Positions 8,632 to 18,512 of a DNA stretch of 64,000 nt are shown here, piece by piece. The stretch comes from Nevskia sp. Its GTDB lineage: Bacteria > Pseudomonadota > Gammaproteobacteria > Nevskiales > Nevskiaceae. The notes beneath the pieces were generated by a model. That model worked only from the letters and a program-made list of their open reading frames with translations, was not told where the DNA came from and did no database searches. How positions within the stretch are numbered: position 1 is the stretch's first letter; the number at the start of each line of letters is the position of its first letter. A program made the translations under genes and the position numbers. The stretch is from assembly GCA_019689635.1 (NCBI GenBank), contig JADGHB010000001.1, positions 122,095 to 186,094 on the forward strand, read 5' to 3'.

Positions 8632-9423
8632 GTGTTGCTCAAGGACAAGGTAGTCATCGTCTCCGGCATCGGGCCGGGGCTGGGGGTCAAGCTCGCCGTC
8701 GAGGCCGCGCGCGAAGGCGCGCGCGCGGTGGTGGCCGCGGCGCGCACGCCGGAGAAACTCGACGACGCCCAAGCGCGCATCCAGGCGCTCGGCGGCCCGA
8801 CCGAAGTGCTCAAACAGCGCTGCGACATCACCGACCGCGCGCAGTGCGAACGGCTCGCCGCGGAAACCGTCGCGCGTTACGGGCGCATCGATGCGCTGAT
8901 CAACAGCGCTTATTTCCACGGCGACATGGATGACATCTCCACCGCCGACCTCGAGGCCTGGCGACCGGTGTTCGACACCAATCTCTACGGGACGCTCAAG
9001 CTGACCCAGGCGGTGATCCCGCAGATGCAGCGGCAGAAAGCCGGCGCCATCGTGATGATCAACACCATGGCCGTGCGCCTGATCCCGCCGCTGGGCGAGG
9101 CCGCGTATGCCACTTCCAAGGCGGCGCTGGCGCAGGCCTCCAAGTGGCTGGCCAAGGAACTGGGCCCGCACGGCGTGCGCGTCAACAGCGTACACATGGG
9201 CTGGATGTGGGGCGCGCCGGTGGCCGGTTACGTCGCCTGGCAGGCGCAGCAGCGCAAGGTATCCGAGGAGCAGATCAAGGCGAAGATCGCCGCGGGCATT
9301 CCGCTCGGCCGCATCCCCACCGACGACGAGTGCGCGCGCGCCGCGCTGTTCCTCGCCTCCGACTACGCCAGCGCCGTCACCGGCGCCGCGCTGGACGTCA
9401 ACGGCGGGGCCTACATGCCTTGA
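8632..9423 (+). CDS. Short-chain dehydrogenase/reductase
   Basis: A 263-residue classical SDR. The nucleotide-binding glycine motif is SGIGPGLG near the N terminus. Asn is present in ALINSAYF in place of the usual NNAG, and the active site YATSK (Tyr-x3-Lys) is intact. The C-terminal part carries SVHMGWMWG and ends in DVNGGAYMP. The start is a GTG at 8632 behind a strong AGGAGGA site. It is the last gene of the DUF1214-sulfotransferase-SDR operon and probably oxidises or reduces a hydroxyl/keto group on the same hydrophobic substrate. It converges on the flavin reductase gene with only a 9 base gap. Confidence 0.88.
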   Translation: MLLKDKVVIVSGIGPGLGVKLAVEAAREGARAVVAAARTPEKLDDAQARIQALGGPTEVLKQRCDITDRAQCERLAAETVARYGRIDALINSAYFHGDMDDISTADLEAWRPVFDTNLYGTLKLTQAVIPQMQRQKAGAIVMINTMAVRLIPPLGEAAYATSKAALAQASKWLAKELGPHGVRVNSVHMGWMWGAPVAGYVAWQAQQRKVSEEQIKAKIAAGIPLGRIPTDDECARAALFLASDYASAVTGAALDVNGGAYMP

Positions 9424-9432
9424 GCCCGCGCA

Positions 9433-10425
9433 TCAGGGCCGGCGTTCGCGCTCGTTTCCCCACAGCGCGCCCGAGGCCGGATCGATGACGGCCAGCAAAC
9501 GGTTCAGCAAGGACTTGAGCGCCGGCGCCTCGCCGGCGCCGAGCTGTTCGAGCACGTTCTCCTCCACCGCCTTGGCCGCCGAGATCAGGCGCAGCGCACA
9601 GGCGCGGCCAGCGTCGGTGAGCTCGTAGAAGATCCCGGGATCCTCGGCGGTGACCGGCGCCACGCGCACGTAGCCGCGCTCGGTCAAGCGCGCGAGCGTG
9701 CGCGTGGCCTCGCCGTCGAGCACGCCGGCCAGCCCGATTTTCAGCTCTTCCTCGCTGGTCAGCGGCTTGAGCGTGAGCGTGGACAGCACGTAGAACTCCT
9801 CGTCGCCGAGCTGCTCGGCGCGCAGGAATTCCCGGATCTGGGCGAAGAAGCGGAAATGGCTGCGGCCGAGCAGATAGCCGAGGAAATCCTCGCCGAAACT
9901 GCCGGCCAGCCAGCTGCGGCGCGGACGCACGCCCGGCGGATCGCGGCGCGTGGCGTGGGCGTAGCGGCCGCCGTGGAACACCAGCGGCGGCGCGTCGCTG
10001 CGGTCGAAGGACAGCACTTCGCCGAGAAAGATGATGTGGTCGCCGCCCTCGTATTGATAGGCGCTGCGGCACTGGAAGCGCGCGCTGCAGCCGGTGAGCA
10101 GCGGCAGCTCGCCGATGCCGGTCTCGAGCGCAAGGCCGGCGAATTTGTCGGCGCCGCGCCGGGCGAAGCGCACGGACAGTTCTTCCTGATCGGCGGCGAG
10201 CACGTGCACCGCGAAGTAGCGCGCGGCGCGGAACGCCGCCAGCGACAGGGAGTTGTGCGCCAGGCTCCACAGCACCAGCGGCGGGTTGAGAGAAACCGAG
10301 TTGAAGCTGTTGACCGTCAGGCCCAGCGGTTTTCCGTCCGCACCGCGGCAGGTGATGATGGTGACGCCAGTGGCGAAGCTGCCGAGCGCCTTGCGGAACG
10401 CGGCGGAGTCGAACGCTGTGCTCAT
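9433..10425 (-). CDS. Flavin reductase with C-terminal MarR-type domain
   Basis: A 330-residue protein. Residues 1 to about 165 form a flavin reductase-like FMN-binding split barrel, opening with FRKALGSFATGVTIITCRGADGKPLGLTVNSF, typical of NAD(P)H:flavin reductases that feed two-component monooxygenases. Residues from about 185 form a winged-helix domain of MarR type (LARLTERGYVRVAPV, then IFYELTDAGRACA). This architecture matches the reductase component C1 of Acinetobacter p-hydroxyphenylacetate hydroxylase, where the MarR-like part binds the effector and controls activity. The ATG at 10425 was chosen because the family signature begins a few residues later. No partner oxygenase lies in the window. 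Confidence 0.87.
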   Translation of the reverse strand: MSTAFDSAAFRKALGSFATGVTIITCRGADGKPLGLTVNSFNSVSLNPPLVLWSLAHNSLSLAAFRAARYFAVHVLAADQEELSVRFARRGADKFAGLALETGIGELPLLTGCSARFQCRSAYQYEGGDHIIFLGEVLSFDRSDAPPLVFHGGRYAHATRRDPPGVRPRRSWLAGSFGEDFLGYLLGRSHFRFFAQIREFLRAEQLGDEEFYVLSTLTLKPLTSEEELKIGLAGVLDGEATRTLARLTERGYVRVAPVTAEDPGIFYELTDAGRACALRLISAAKAVEENVLEQLGAGEAPALKSLLNRLLAVIDPASGALWGNERERRP

Positions 10426-10606
10426 AGCGGCGAAAGCAGCGTGGGGGGCCCCGACGCGCAGCATTGGGCGCTAAGCGTCGAGCGCCGACGCAGGTATGAG
10501 GCGTCGCGAACGCGACCAGGCGTTAACCCAGGAAGTCTCATAAGCAGATAACGACCGCGCCCCGGCGGACCGGAAGACGCCCTGATCCTCTATCCGAAAA
10601 ACCGGT

Positions 10607-12520
10607 TTACAGATCGTACTTGATATTGAAAGTGGCGTAATCGCGGTCGGAGTACGGATTGGCGTGCAGCAGGCTGTTGCCGATCAGCTTGTTGGAATCG
10701 CCGAAGAAGAAGTTGTAGCCGAACCCGAACGACAGGTTCTGCAGATAGGTGAAGTTCAGACTCACGCCCAGGCGCGTGTCGCCTTCGCCGTACAGCGCGC
10801 CGAAAGCGCCGGCCATGGACGGCGTGCCCTTGATCAGCGAACCGATGGCGATCGGCATGGAAAGATCCCAGCCGCTGAAAACGTTGTGCTTGGTCGGGAT
10901 CAGCAGCGCCTGCGCCGCCCAGGAATTCTTGTTGTAGAACAGCTCGTCGCCATTGCCGAGCGTGATGACGCCCGGATAGGGCGCGACGCGGTCCACGCCG
11001 TTGACATAGACGTAGCCGGTCTCGCCGGTGAAGGTGAAGTCGTCGAACCACAGATGCGGGTTGGTGACGTATAGCCCCGACAGCAGCGCCTGCGTGACCT
11101 TGCCGCGGGTGAACACCGGGCTGACCACGCCGGAAATATTTGCCGCGATCGGCACCGAGGCACCATCGCGGTAATTGAGCTCGCCGGCGACGTTGAACTT
11201 GCCCAGAACGGTGGAAAACGCCAGGCCGTAGAGGTGGATGCCGTCGAAGTACTTGATGTTATAGCTCGTCGGCACCGGCTGGTTGAGGATCTGGGTGGTG
11301 ATCAACGGCCGCAGGGTGAACGGCGCGTAGTCCACATTGAGTATTACCGAGGGATTGGCGTCGTCATAGCGCAGGTAATAGAACGCGACATTGGTGCGCG
11401 AGGCGATCTGATATTCGATACCCAGGCCGTACTGGCCGAAATCGGAAGGCCGCAGGTCCGGCCGGCGATCCACCTTGATGAAGGGCGGGGCGTCGGTCGC
11501 CGTGCCGAGCGGCGCCAGAATCACGTTACAGACCAGGTTCTCCAGCGCCGGCGTGAGGTCCACGCGCGTGTTGCCGATGTGGAAGTTGGTCAGCAAGCCC
11601 GGGCAGCCCGAGCCGGCGAGCGGGTTGGCCGAACCGTAAACGAAGGTCGCGCCGGGACCGACCGCGTCCGAAGGCGAGAAATAATCACCTTCCGGGAACA
11701 GCTCGGTGGCGCGGAAGTCGAGCTTGTAATAGCCCACCAGTGCCAGATCGTTGGTCATGCTCAGGCGCAACGACACCTGGTTGGTCGGCAGCAGAATGCT
11801 CTTGACCTCGGCGCCGGGAACGAATGCCTTGGCCGAGTCGGCGCGCCCCTGCGCCAGTGCGATGCCGGAGAAAAACAGGCTCTGGCCCCAGCCGACGACC
11901 TGCTGGCCCACGCGCAGATCGAGACTGGTCTGCGGCCCCAGATCCCAGTTGGCAAAGACGTAGGCGTCGAGCAGGCGCACGCGCTGGCCGTCGTAGTACC
12001 GCGTGCCGTCGGTGAAGCGCGTGGGCGTGGGGTCGGGATATTCGCCGTTGGGGCCGAGGACGTTGAGCGTGCGCGGGGAATTGTTGTCGTTGGGATGGTG
12101 GTAAACCTGGTCGTAGAAGCCATCGCCGCTGGCGACGATGCCGAAGTTCTTCCAGTCGAACTCCAGTTCCAGCAGGCCGCTGACGCGGTTGTTGATCAGG
12201 CTGCCGGCCTTGAAGTTGCGGTCGCCGTCGTCGTAGTTGACGGTGGTCGGCAAGCCGGTATGCGTGAAGCGGAACAGTTGCGCCGGCTGACCGGGCTGCT
12301 GAACCGGAAAGAGGTAGGACTGGAACTGATCCACCGGACCGTTGATCAGCGCCTCGTCGGGGTTGCCGGTGCGCATGGCCAGGCCGTAGCCGAGGGTGAG
12401 CTTGTACTGCAACTGCGCGTCGTCGCCGAGATCGAGCGTGCCGGCACGTGCGCCACCCGCCACCAGGCATGCGCACAACGCAATCCCACGGAGCGCCCGC
12501 TGACGCGCAGAAATGGGCAT
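10607..12520 (-). CDS. DUF1302 family outer-membrane protein
   Basis: A 637-residue protein with a signal peptide ending after GGARA (residue 26) and a long beta-rich body of alternating aromatic and polar residues. It ends in the beta-signal-like YATFNIKYDL with the C-terminal hydrophobic residue of outer-membrane barrels. The segment LLDAYVFANWDLG...LRVGQQVVGWGQSLFF is the DUF1302 hallmark. Family members are thought to act in uptake or export of hydrophobic compounds and are frequent near terpene, steroid and alkane catabolic genes, usually with a DUF1329 partner that is absent here. It is upstream of the flavin reductase on the same strand (181 base gap) and divergent from the WS/DGAT gene. 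Confidence 0.85.
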   Translation of the reverse strand: MPISARQRALRGIALCACLVAGGARAGTLDLGDDAQLQYKLTLGYGLAMRTGNPDEALINGPVDQFQSYLFPVQQPGQPAQLFRFTHTGLPTTVNYDDGDRNFKAGSLINNRVSGLLELEFDWKNFGIVASGDGFYDQVYHHPNDNNSPRTLNVLGPNGEYPDPTPTRFTDGTRYYDGQRVRLLDAYVFANWDLGPQTSLDLRVGQQVVGWGQSLFFSGIALAQGRADSAKAFVPGAEVKSILLPTNQVSLRLSMTNDLALVGYYKLDFRATELFPEGDYFSPSDAVGPGATFVYGSANPLAGSGCPGLLTNFHIGNTRVDLTPALENLVCNVILAPLGTATDAPPFIKVDRRPDLRPSDFGQYGLGIEYQIASRTNVAFYYLRYDDANPSVILNVDYAPFTLRPLITTQILNQPVPTSYNIKYFDGIHLYGLAFSTVLGKFNVAGELNYRDGASVPIAANISGVVSPVFTRGKVTQALLSGLYVTNPHLWFDDFTFTGETGYVYVNGVDRVAPYPGVITLGNGDELFYNKNSWAAQALLIPTKHNVFSGWDLSMPIAIGSLIKGTPSMAGAFGALYGEGDTRLGVSLNFTYLQNLSFGFGYNFFFGDSNKLIGNSLLHANPYSDRDYATFNIKYDL

Positions 12521-12552
12521 GGTTCTCCCCCCCGCCTTGGAATCCGGTGTTA

Positions 12553-12641
12553 TGCGCGTACCTTAGGGCGCGGGTCGCGGGTCAGCCTCATCCGAAATGA
12601 GTAGCTGGCGGCCTTGGCGAAAAAGGCGCAAGGTATGCGCA
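12553..12641. promoter_or_regulatory. Divergent promoter region with an inverted shared motif
   Basis: The motif AAGGTAYGCGCA occurs on the minus strand at 12564-12553, reading toward the DUF1302 gene, and again on the plus strand at 12630-12641, reading toward the WS/DGAT gene, with one base different. A CTCAT-N5-ATGAG inverted repeat lies between them at 12587-12601. The symmetry suggests a common regulator or promoter element for both divergent genes. No regulator gene is adjacent. Confidence 0.35.
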
Positions 12642-12693
12642 AAACCAAGCGCGGCCGGCGACGAGCACCGGCGCGCAGGGCGGAGGGGAGACC

Positions 12694-14118
12694 ATGCACG
12701 AGCTGAGCCCGATCGACGCCGCTTTCCTGCGCATGGAAACGCCGCGCACGCCGATGCACGTCGGCGGCCTGATGATCTTCCGCCTGCCCGATCCGGCGCC
12801 GAGCGGCTTTCTGCGCGAGCTGCTCGCGCAGCTGCGCACCACGCCGTTCCTGCCGCCGCCGTTCACCAGCCGCCTGGAACGCCGCGGCCTGCACCGGCTG
12901 CTGCCCGCCTGGGTGGAGTGCGATCACGACCTGGATTACCACATCCGCCACTCGGCGCTGCCCTACCCCGGCGGCGAGCGCGAGCTCGGCGTGCTGGTGG
13001 CGCGGCTGCACTCGCATCCGCTGGATCTCACGCGCCCGCCGTGGGAGCTGCACCTGATCGAAGGCCTGGAGCGCAATCGTTTCGCGCTCTACTTCAAGGC
13101 CCACCATTGCGCCGTGGATGGCATGGGCGCCATGCGGCTGGTGCGCGGCTGGCTGTCGGAGGATCCGGGCGTGCGCGAAGGCCCGCCGCCCTGGCAAGCG
13201 CGGGGAAGCTCGCACGAACAAGCCCAGGCCTGGCCGGAAGCCCTGCGCCATCCGCTGCGCGCCGCACGTCAGCAATGGCGCGCGGCGCGTGAACTGGCCG
13301 ACGTGCTGCGCAAGCTGAGCGCGCCCGGTCAAGCCGGCGGCGTGCGCGCCGCGCTGGCCACGCCGCGCAGCCTGTTCAACCGCCGCATCTCGTCGCAGCG
13401 GCGGCTGGGCACCCAGGTGCTGGAGCTGGCGCGCATCAAGGCGATCGGGGAAGCCACGGGCGCCACGGTCAACGACGTCTGTCTCGCGCTGTGCGGCGGC
13501 GCCATCCGTCGCTACCTGCTGGAACGCGAAGCGCTGCCGAAAAAGACCTTGATCGCCTCGGTGCCGCTGGGCCTGCCGCGCGCCGACGGCAAGCCCGGCA
13601 ACGCGGTGGCCGGGTTCGTCTGTCCGCTCGGCACCTCGGAAGCCGACCCCTGCGCGCGCGTGCGCCTGATCCACGAGGTGACCACGGCGGCCAAGGAACA
13701 GTTGCGCGCCATGTCGGCGGAGGCTCTGGCGCAGTTCGCCCTGCTCGGTCTGGCCCCGCTGATCCTCGGGCAGATGGCCGGCGTGCTTTCGTACCTGCCG
13801 CCCTTGTTCAACGTCACCGTCTCCAACGTGGTCGCCTCGAAAACGCCTTTGTATCTGCGTGGCGCGGCGCTGGAGGCGCTCTATCCGATGTCCATCTTGT
13901 TCGACGGCTACGCGCTCAACATCACCCTGGTCGGCTACTGCGACCGCGTGGCGGTCGGCTTCACCGGCTGCCGCGAGACCATCCCCAGCCTGCAGAAGCT
14001 CGCGGTCTACACCGGCGCGGCGCTGACCGAGATGGAGCGCGCGCTGCGCAAGCGGCGCACCCATCCGCGTCCGCAGCTGCGGGTCAAGGCGGCGGAAACG
14101 CGCGCGCGATCGCCGTAA
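12694..14118 (+). CDS. Wax ester synthase / diacylglycerol acyltransferase (WS/DGAT family)
   Basis: A 474-residue acyltransferase that esterifies a fatty alcohol or diacylglycerol with an acyl-CoA, producing storage wax esters or triacylglycerol at the membrane. It opens with the family signature MHELSPIDAAFLRMETPRTPMHVGG and has the catalytic HHxxxDG motif as HHCAVDG (His137, His138, Asp142). The C-terminal WES_acyltransf half carries GATVNDVCLALCGGAIRRYL and FNVTVSNVV. Length is as expected. A strong GGAGGGGA site precedes the ATG. The 3' end overlaps the convergent serine hydrolase gene by 35 bases. Confidence 0.92.
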   Translation: MHELSPIDAAFLRMETPRTPMHVGGLMIFRLPDPAPSGFLRELLAQLRTTPFLPPPFTSRLERRGLHRLLPAWVECDHDLDYHIRHSALPYPGGERELGVLVARLHSHPLDLTRPPWELHLIEGLERNRFALYFKAHHCAVDGMGAMRLVRGWLSEDPGVREGPPPWQARGSSHEQAQAWPEALRHPLRAARQQWRAARELADVLRKLSAPGQAGGVRAALATPRSLFNRRISSQRRLGTQVLELARIKAIGEATGATVNDVCLALCGGAIRRYLLEREALPKKTLIASVPLGLPRADGKPGNAVAGFVCPLGTSEADPCARVRLIHEVTTAAKEQLRAMSAEALAQFALLGLAPLILGQMAGVLSYLPPLFNVTVSNVVASKTPLYLRGAALEALYPMSILFDGYALNITLVGYCDRVAVGFTGCRETIPSLQKLAVYTGAALTEMERALRKRRTHPRPQLRVKAAETRARSP

Positions 14119-15334
14119 GCACCTGCGCCAGACGCAGTGCGCCGTCCGCCGCCACCGATTTGCCGTTGTTGAGCAGGGCGACGGAAATCCGCCGCCGGGG
14201 ATCCGCCCAGCACAGCACCGAGACGAAGCCCAGATGGCCGAACGCTTCACGGCAGCGCGGCCCGAAAAGTCCGAAGGGATTCTCGCCGAGCATGAATCCG
14301 GCAGAAAAGCGCAGCGGCACGAGCAGCGTGCGGTCCAGGCGCAGCGCCGAGAGCGGGCGCAGCGCCTCGGCGATGGTCTTAGGCCGGAGCACGCGCACGC
14401 CGCCGAACACGCCGCCGTCGAGCAGCATCTGGAACACGCGGCTGACTTCATCGGCCGTTGCGTAGATGTTGCCCGCCGGCACCACCGCCGTCTGGAAAGC
14501 GGGATGGTTGGACGCCGCCACCGCCTCGGCGAACGGCAACCCGATCGCGCGCCGCACGTAGGCCGACAGCCACCACGCCGGCCGCGGCCCGGTGTGGACG
14601 CTGCGCGGCACCTGCGCGCGCCACTCGGGCGCCACGCCGTAGCGCAGGTGCTCACATCCCAGCGGCTCGGCAAACCACTGCCGCAGCGCCGGATTCAGCT
14701 CCAGGCCGGATACCCGGCGCACCAGTTCGCCGACGACGAATCCGCAGGTCAAGGCGTGATAGGCCTGGGTGCGGAAGCGCGGATCGAGGGGCCGGGCCGC
14801 GCACAGCTGGCGCACGATGCCATCCCAATCGTGCAGCAGTTGCGGATGCGGTTTCACGTCCGGCACCGAGGGAATGCCGGCGCGGTGGGCCAGGAGCTGG
14901 CGGATGGTCACGCGGTGCTTGTCGTGGGCGCCGAACTCCGGAAGATAGTCCGCCACGGGATCGTCGAGATCGAGGCGGCCGTCCTCGGCCAGTTTGTGGA
15001 CCAGCAACGCGGTGATCGACTTGGACGCCGAAAACAGACACAGCGGCGTGTCCGGCGAGAGCGTGCGCAGCGGCCCGCGCTCGCCCGGCGCGGTGCCGGA
15101 GATGGCACCGATCGAGCGCTTGAGGACGACGCGCCCCTCGCGACGCACCACCAGCGTGATCGCGGGATGTAGCCCGCTGCGATAGAGCGCTTCGCAGGCC
15201 GTCCACACGGCGGCCACGCGCGCCGGGTCGAGCCCCAGCGCGCGCGGCGGCGTCTCGGCGCCATGGTCGATGCGGGTGAGCGCGCGCAGCGAAGCGGGCA
15301 CGCGCACGCGCCGACCGGCGGCGAGCCGCATCAT
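14084..15334 (-). CDS. Serine hydrolase of the beta-lactamase (class C) fold
   Basis: A 416-residue protein of the beta-lactamase/EstB-like family. The nucleophile motif SxxK is S102-A-S-K105 in LFSASKSITALL, followed by family landmarks LAEDGRLDLDDPVADYLPEF and IRQLLAHRAGIPS. The basic Tyr motif is probably in the segment AYHALTCGFVVGELV. There is no signal peptide. Such proteins are mostly esterases. The start is placed at the ATG pair at 15334/15331. Its position, convergent with the acyltransferase and upstream of lipid genes, fits a lipid ester hydrolase, but this is an inference. Confidence 0.82.
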   Translation of the reverse strand: MMRLAAGRRVRVPASLRALTRIDHGAETPPRALGLDPARVAAVWTACEALYRSGLHPAITLVVRREGRVVLKRSIGAISGTAPGERGPLRTLSPDTPLCLFSASKSITALLVHKLAEDGRLDLDDPVADYLPEFGAHDKHRVTIRQLLAHRAGIPSVPDVKPHPQLLHDWDGIVRQLCAARPLDPRFRTQAYHALTCGFVVGELVRRVSGLELNPALRQWFAEPLGCEHLRYGVAPEWRAQVPRSVHTGPRPAWWLSAYVRRAIGLPFAEAVAASNHPAFQTAVVPAGNIYATADEVSRVFQMLLDGGVFGGVRVLRPKTIAEALRPLSALRLDRTLLVPLRFSAGFMLGENPFGLFGPRCREAFGHLGFVSVLCWADPRRRISVALLNNGKSVAADGALRLAQVLTAIARAFPPP

Positions 15335-15463
15335 GCGGCCGCGCCCGCGATCGAGGCCGGATCCCTTATTGCCGCGTCGGCACTCATGCCCTTCCCGTGG
15401 CGGGCTTTGGTTTTCGCATGCTGCCCGCCGCGCCGCAGTATCGCCCAAACGCGCGGCGCCCGC

Positions 15464-17343
<1,880 letters not shown>

Positions 17344-17347
<4 letters not shown>

Positions 17348-18363
17348 GATGCCCTCCCGGCGAGGCAGGCCCGCGCGAAAGCGACGATGTCTTCCCGCGC
17401 CTGCCGCGCTTCAGGAAACAGCGACTCGAAGAGCGGAAACGCGTGCGGCAGCCGCGGCCACAGCTCGAGTTTCACCGGCACGCCGCATTCGCGCGCACGG
17501 TACGCCAGTCCTACGGAATCGTCGCGCAGCACCTCGTCGGCACTGGCGATGAGATACAGCGGCGGAAACCCGCGCAAGTCGGCGTACAGCGGCGACAGCT
17601 CGGGATCGGTCAGATCGCGCTCGCCGGCGTAGAGGGTGGTGAGATGGTGCAAGGAAGCGATGCTCAGCACCGCGTCGCGCCAGGCGCAGGCGGTGCGCGC
17701 GGGCAAGCCATGCAGCCGCGCGAACTCGGTGCCCGCCGAAATCGGGATCGCGCCGGCGGGCATCGGCAGCCGCGCCGCGCGGATGCGTTGCAACACACCC
17801 AGCACCAGGTTGCCGCCCGCCGACTCGCCGATCAACACGATGCGCCGCGCGTCAAACCCGAGTGCCAACAGGGCGCGATAGGCGCGCTCGCAATCGTCCA
17901 GCGCCGCGGGGAACCGGTTGGCCGGCGCGAGCCGATAATCCGGCATGAATCCCACCGCCTCCAGCGCCCGGCACAAGCGCACCAGCAACCGCCCCTGCAA
18001 GTCCGCCGCCGCCGGCAACACGAACGCCCCGCCATGCAGGTACAAAAGGACTGGCCGCTCGCGGTGGCTGGGATCGCCCACCACGTGTCCCGGCACGGCG
18101 TGCGGCGCATCGCCCAGCACGCGGTATGCGAGATTCGGACCCGCGGCATCGCGCCAGCGCCGACCGGCCGTCAGGAGCTGGAGGCGCGCGATGCGCGTCG
18201 GCGGACCTCGCAGGATCCAGGCGAACCAAGGGCGCAACACCAGGCGCAGCACCGCGATCCAAAAACGGCTGCGCAGAGCGATCCTCACTGGCTTCAACGC
18301 CAGCGCCGGCGTCCGATCCTCGAGCGTGGGACACAACACCGATCGGTCGGAGCAGTCGTTCAT
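17344..18363 (-). CDS. Alpha/beta hydrolase, hormone-sensitive lipase family
   Basis: A 339-residue esterase/lipase of the HSL (family IV) group. The oxyanion-hole motif HGGAF appears in LYLHGGAFVLP, the nucleophile elbow is GESAGG, and the catalytic Asp and His fit the segments LIASADEVLRDDSV and WPRLPHAFPLF. It is predicted cytoplasmic or peripheral; no convincing signal peptide. The stop overlaps the ATG of the prpE-like gene, so release of an acid and its activation to CoA could be linked. The upstream carboxylase gene lies 149 bases away, with a hairpin between. Confidence 0.85.
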
Positions 18364-18408
18364 GGATGTCTCCCCCAGCGAATTCTAGCCCGCATCCGTC
18401 ATGAGGGA

Positions 18409-18425
18409 GCGGGCCGATGGCCCGC
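18409..18425 (-). other. Hairpin between carboxylase and hydrolase genes
   Basis: A perfect 7 bp inverted repeat (GCGGGCC-N3-GGCCCGC) sits in the 149 base gap downstream of the acyl-CoA carboxylase beta gene. It lacks a following T run, so it is not a standard intrinsic terminator. It may attenuate transcription or protect the upstream mRNA end. Confidence 0.35.
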
Positions 18426-18512
18426 GCTTGCGGGCTTCGTCGCGCGTCTCGCCAGCACGATTTCCTGCCTCGCCGGCGACGCCGGTGTGCCGCTTTGTTC
18501 GGACACGCGGCG

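Noticed and set aside
18409..18425. Hairpin considered as an intrinsic terminator
   Set aside because: No T run follows on either strand.
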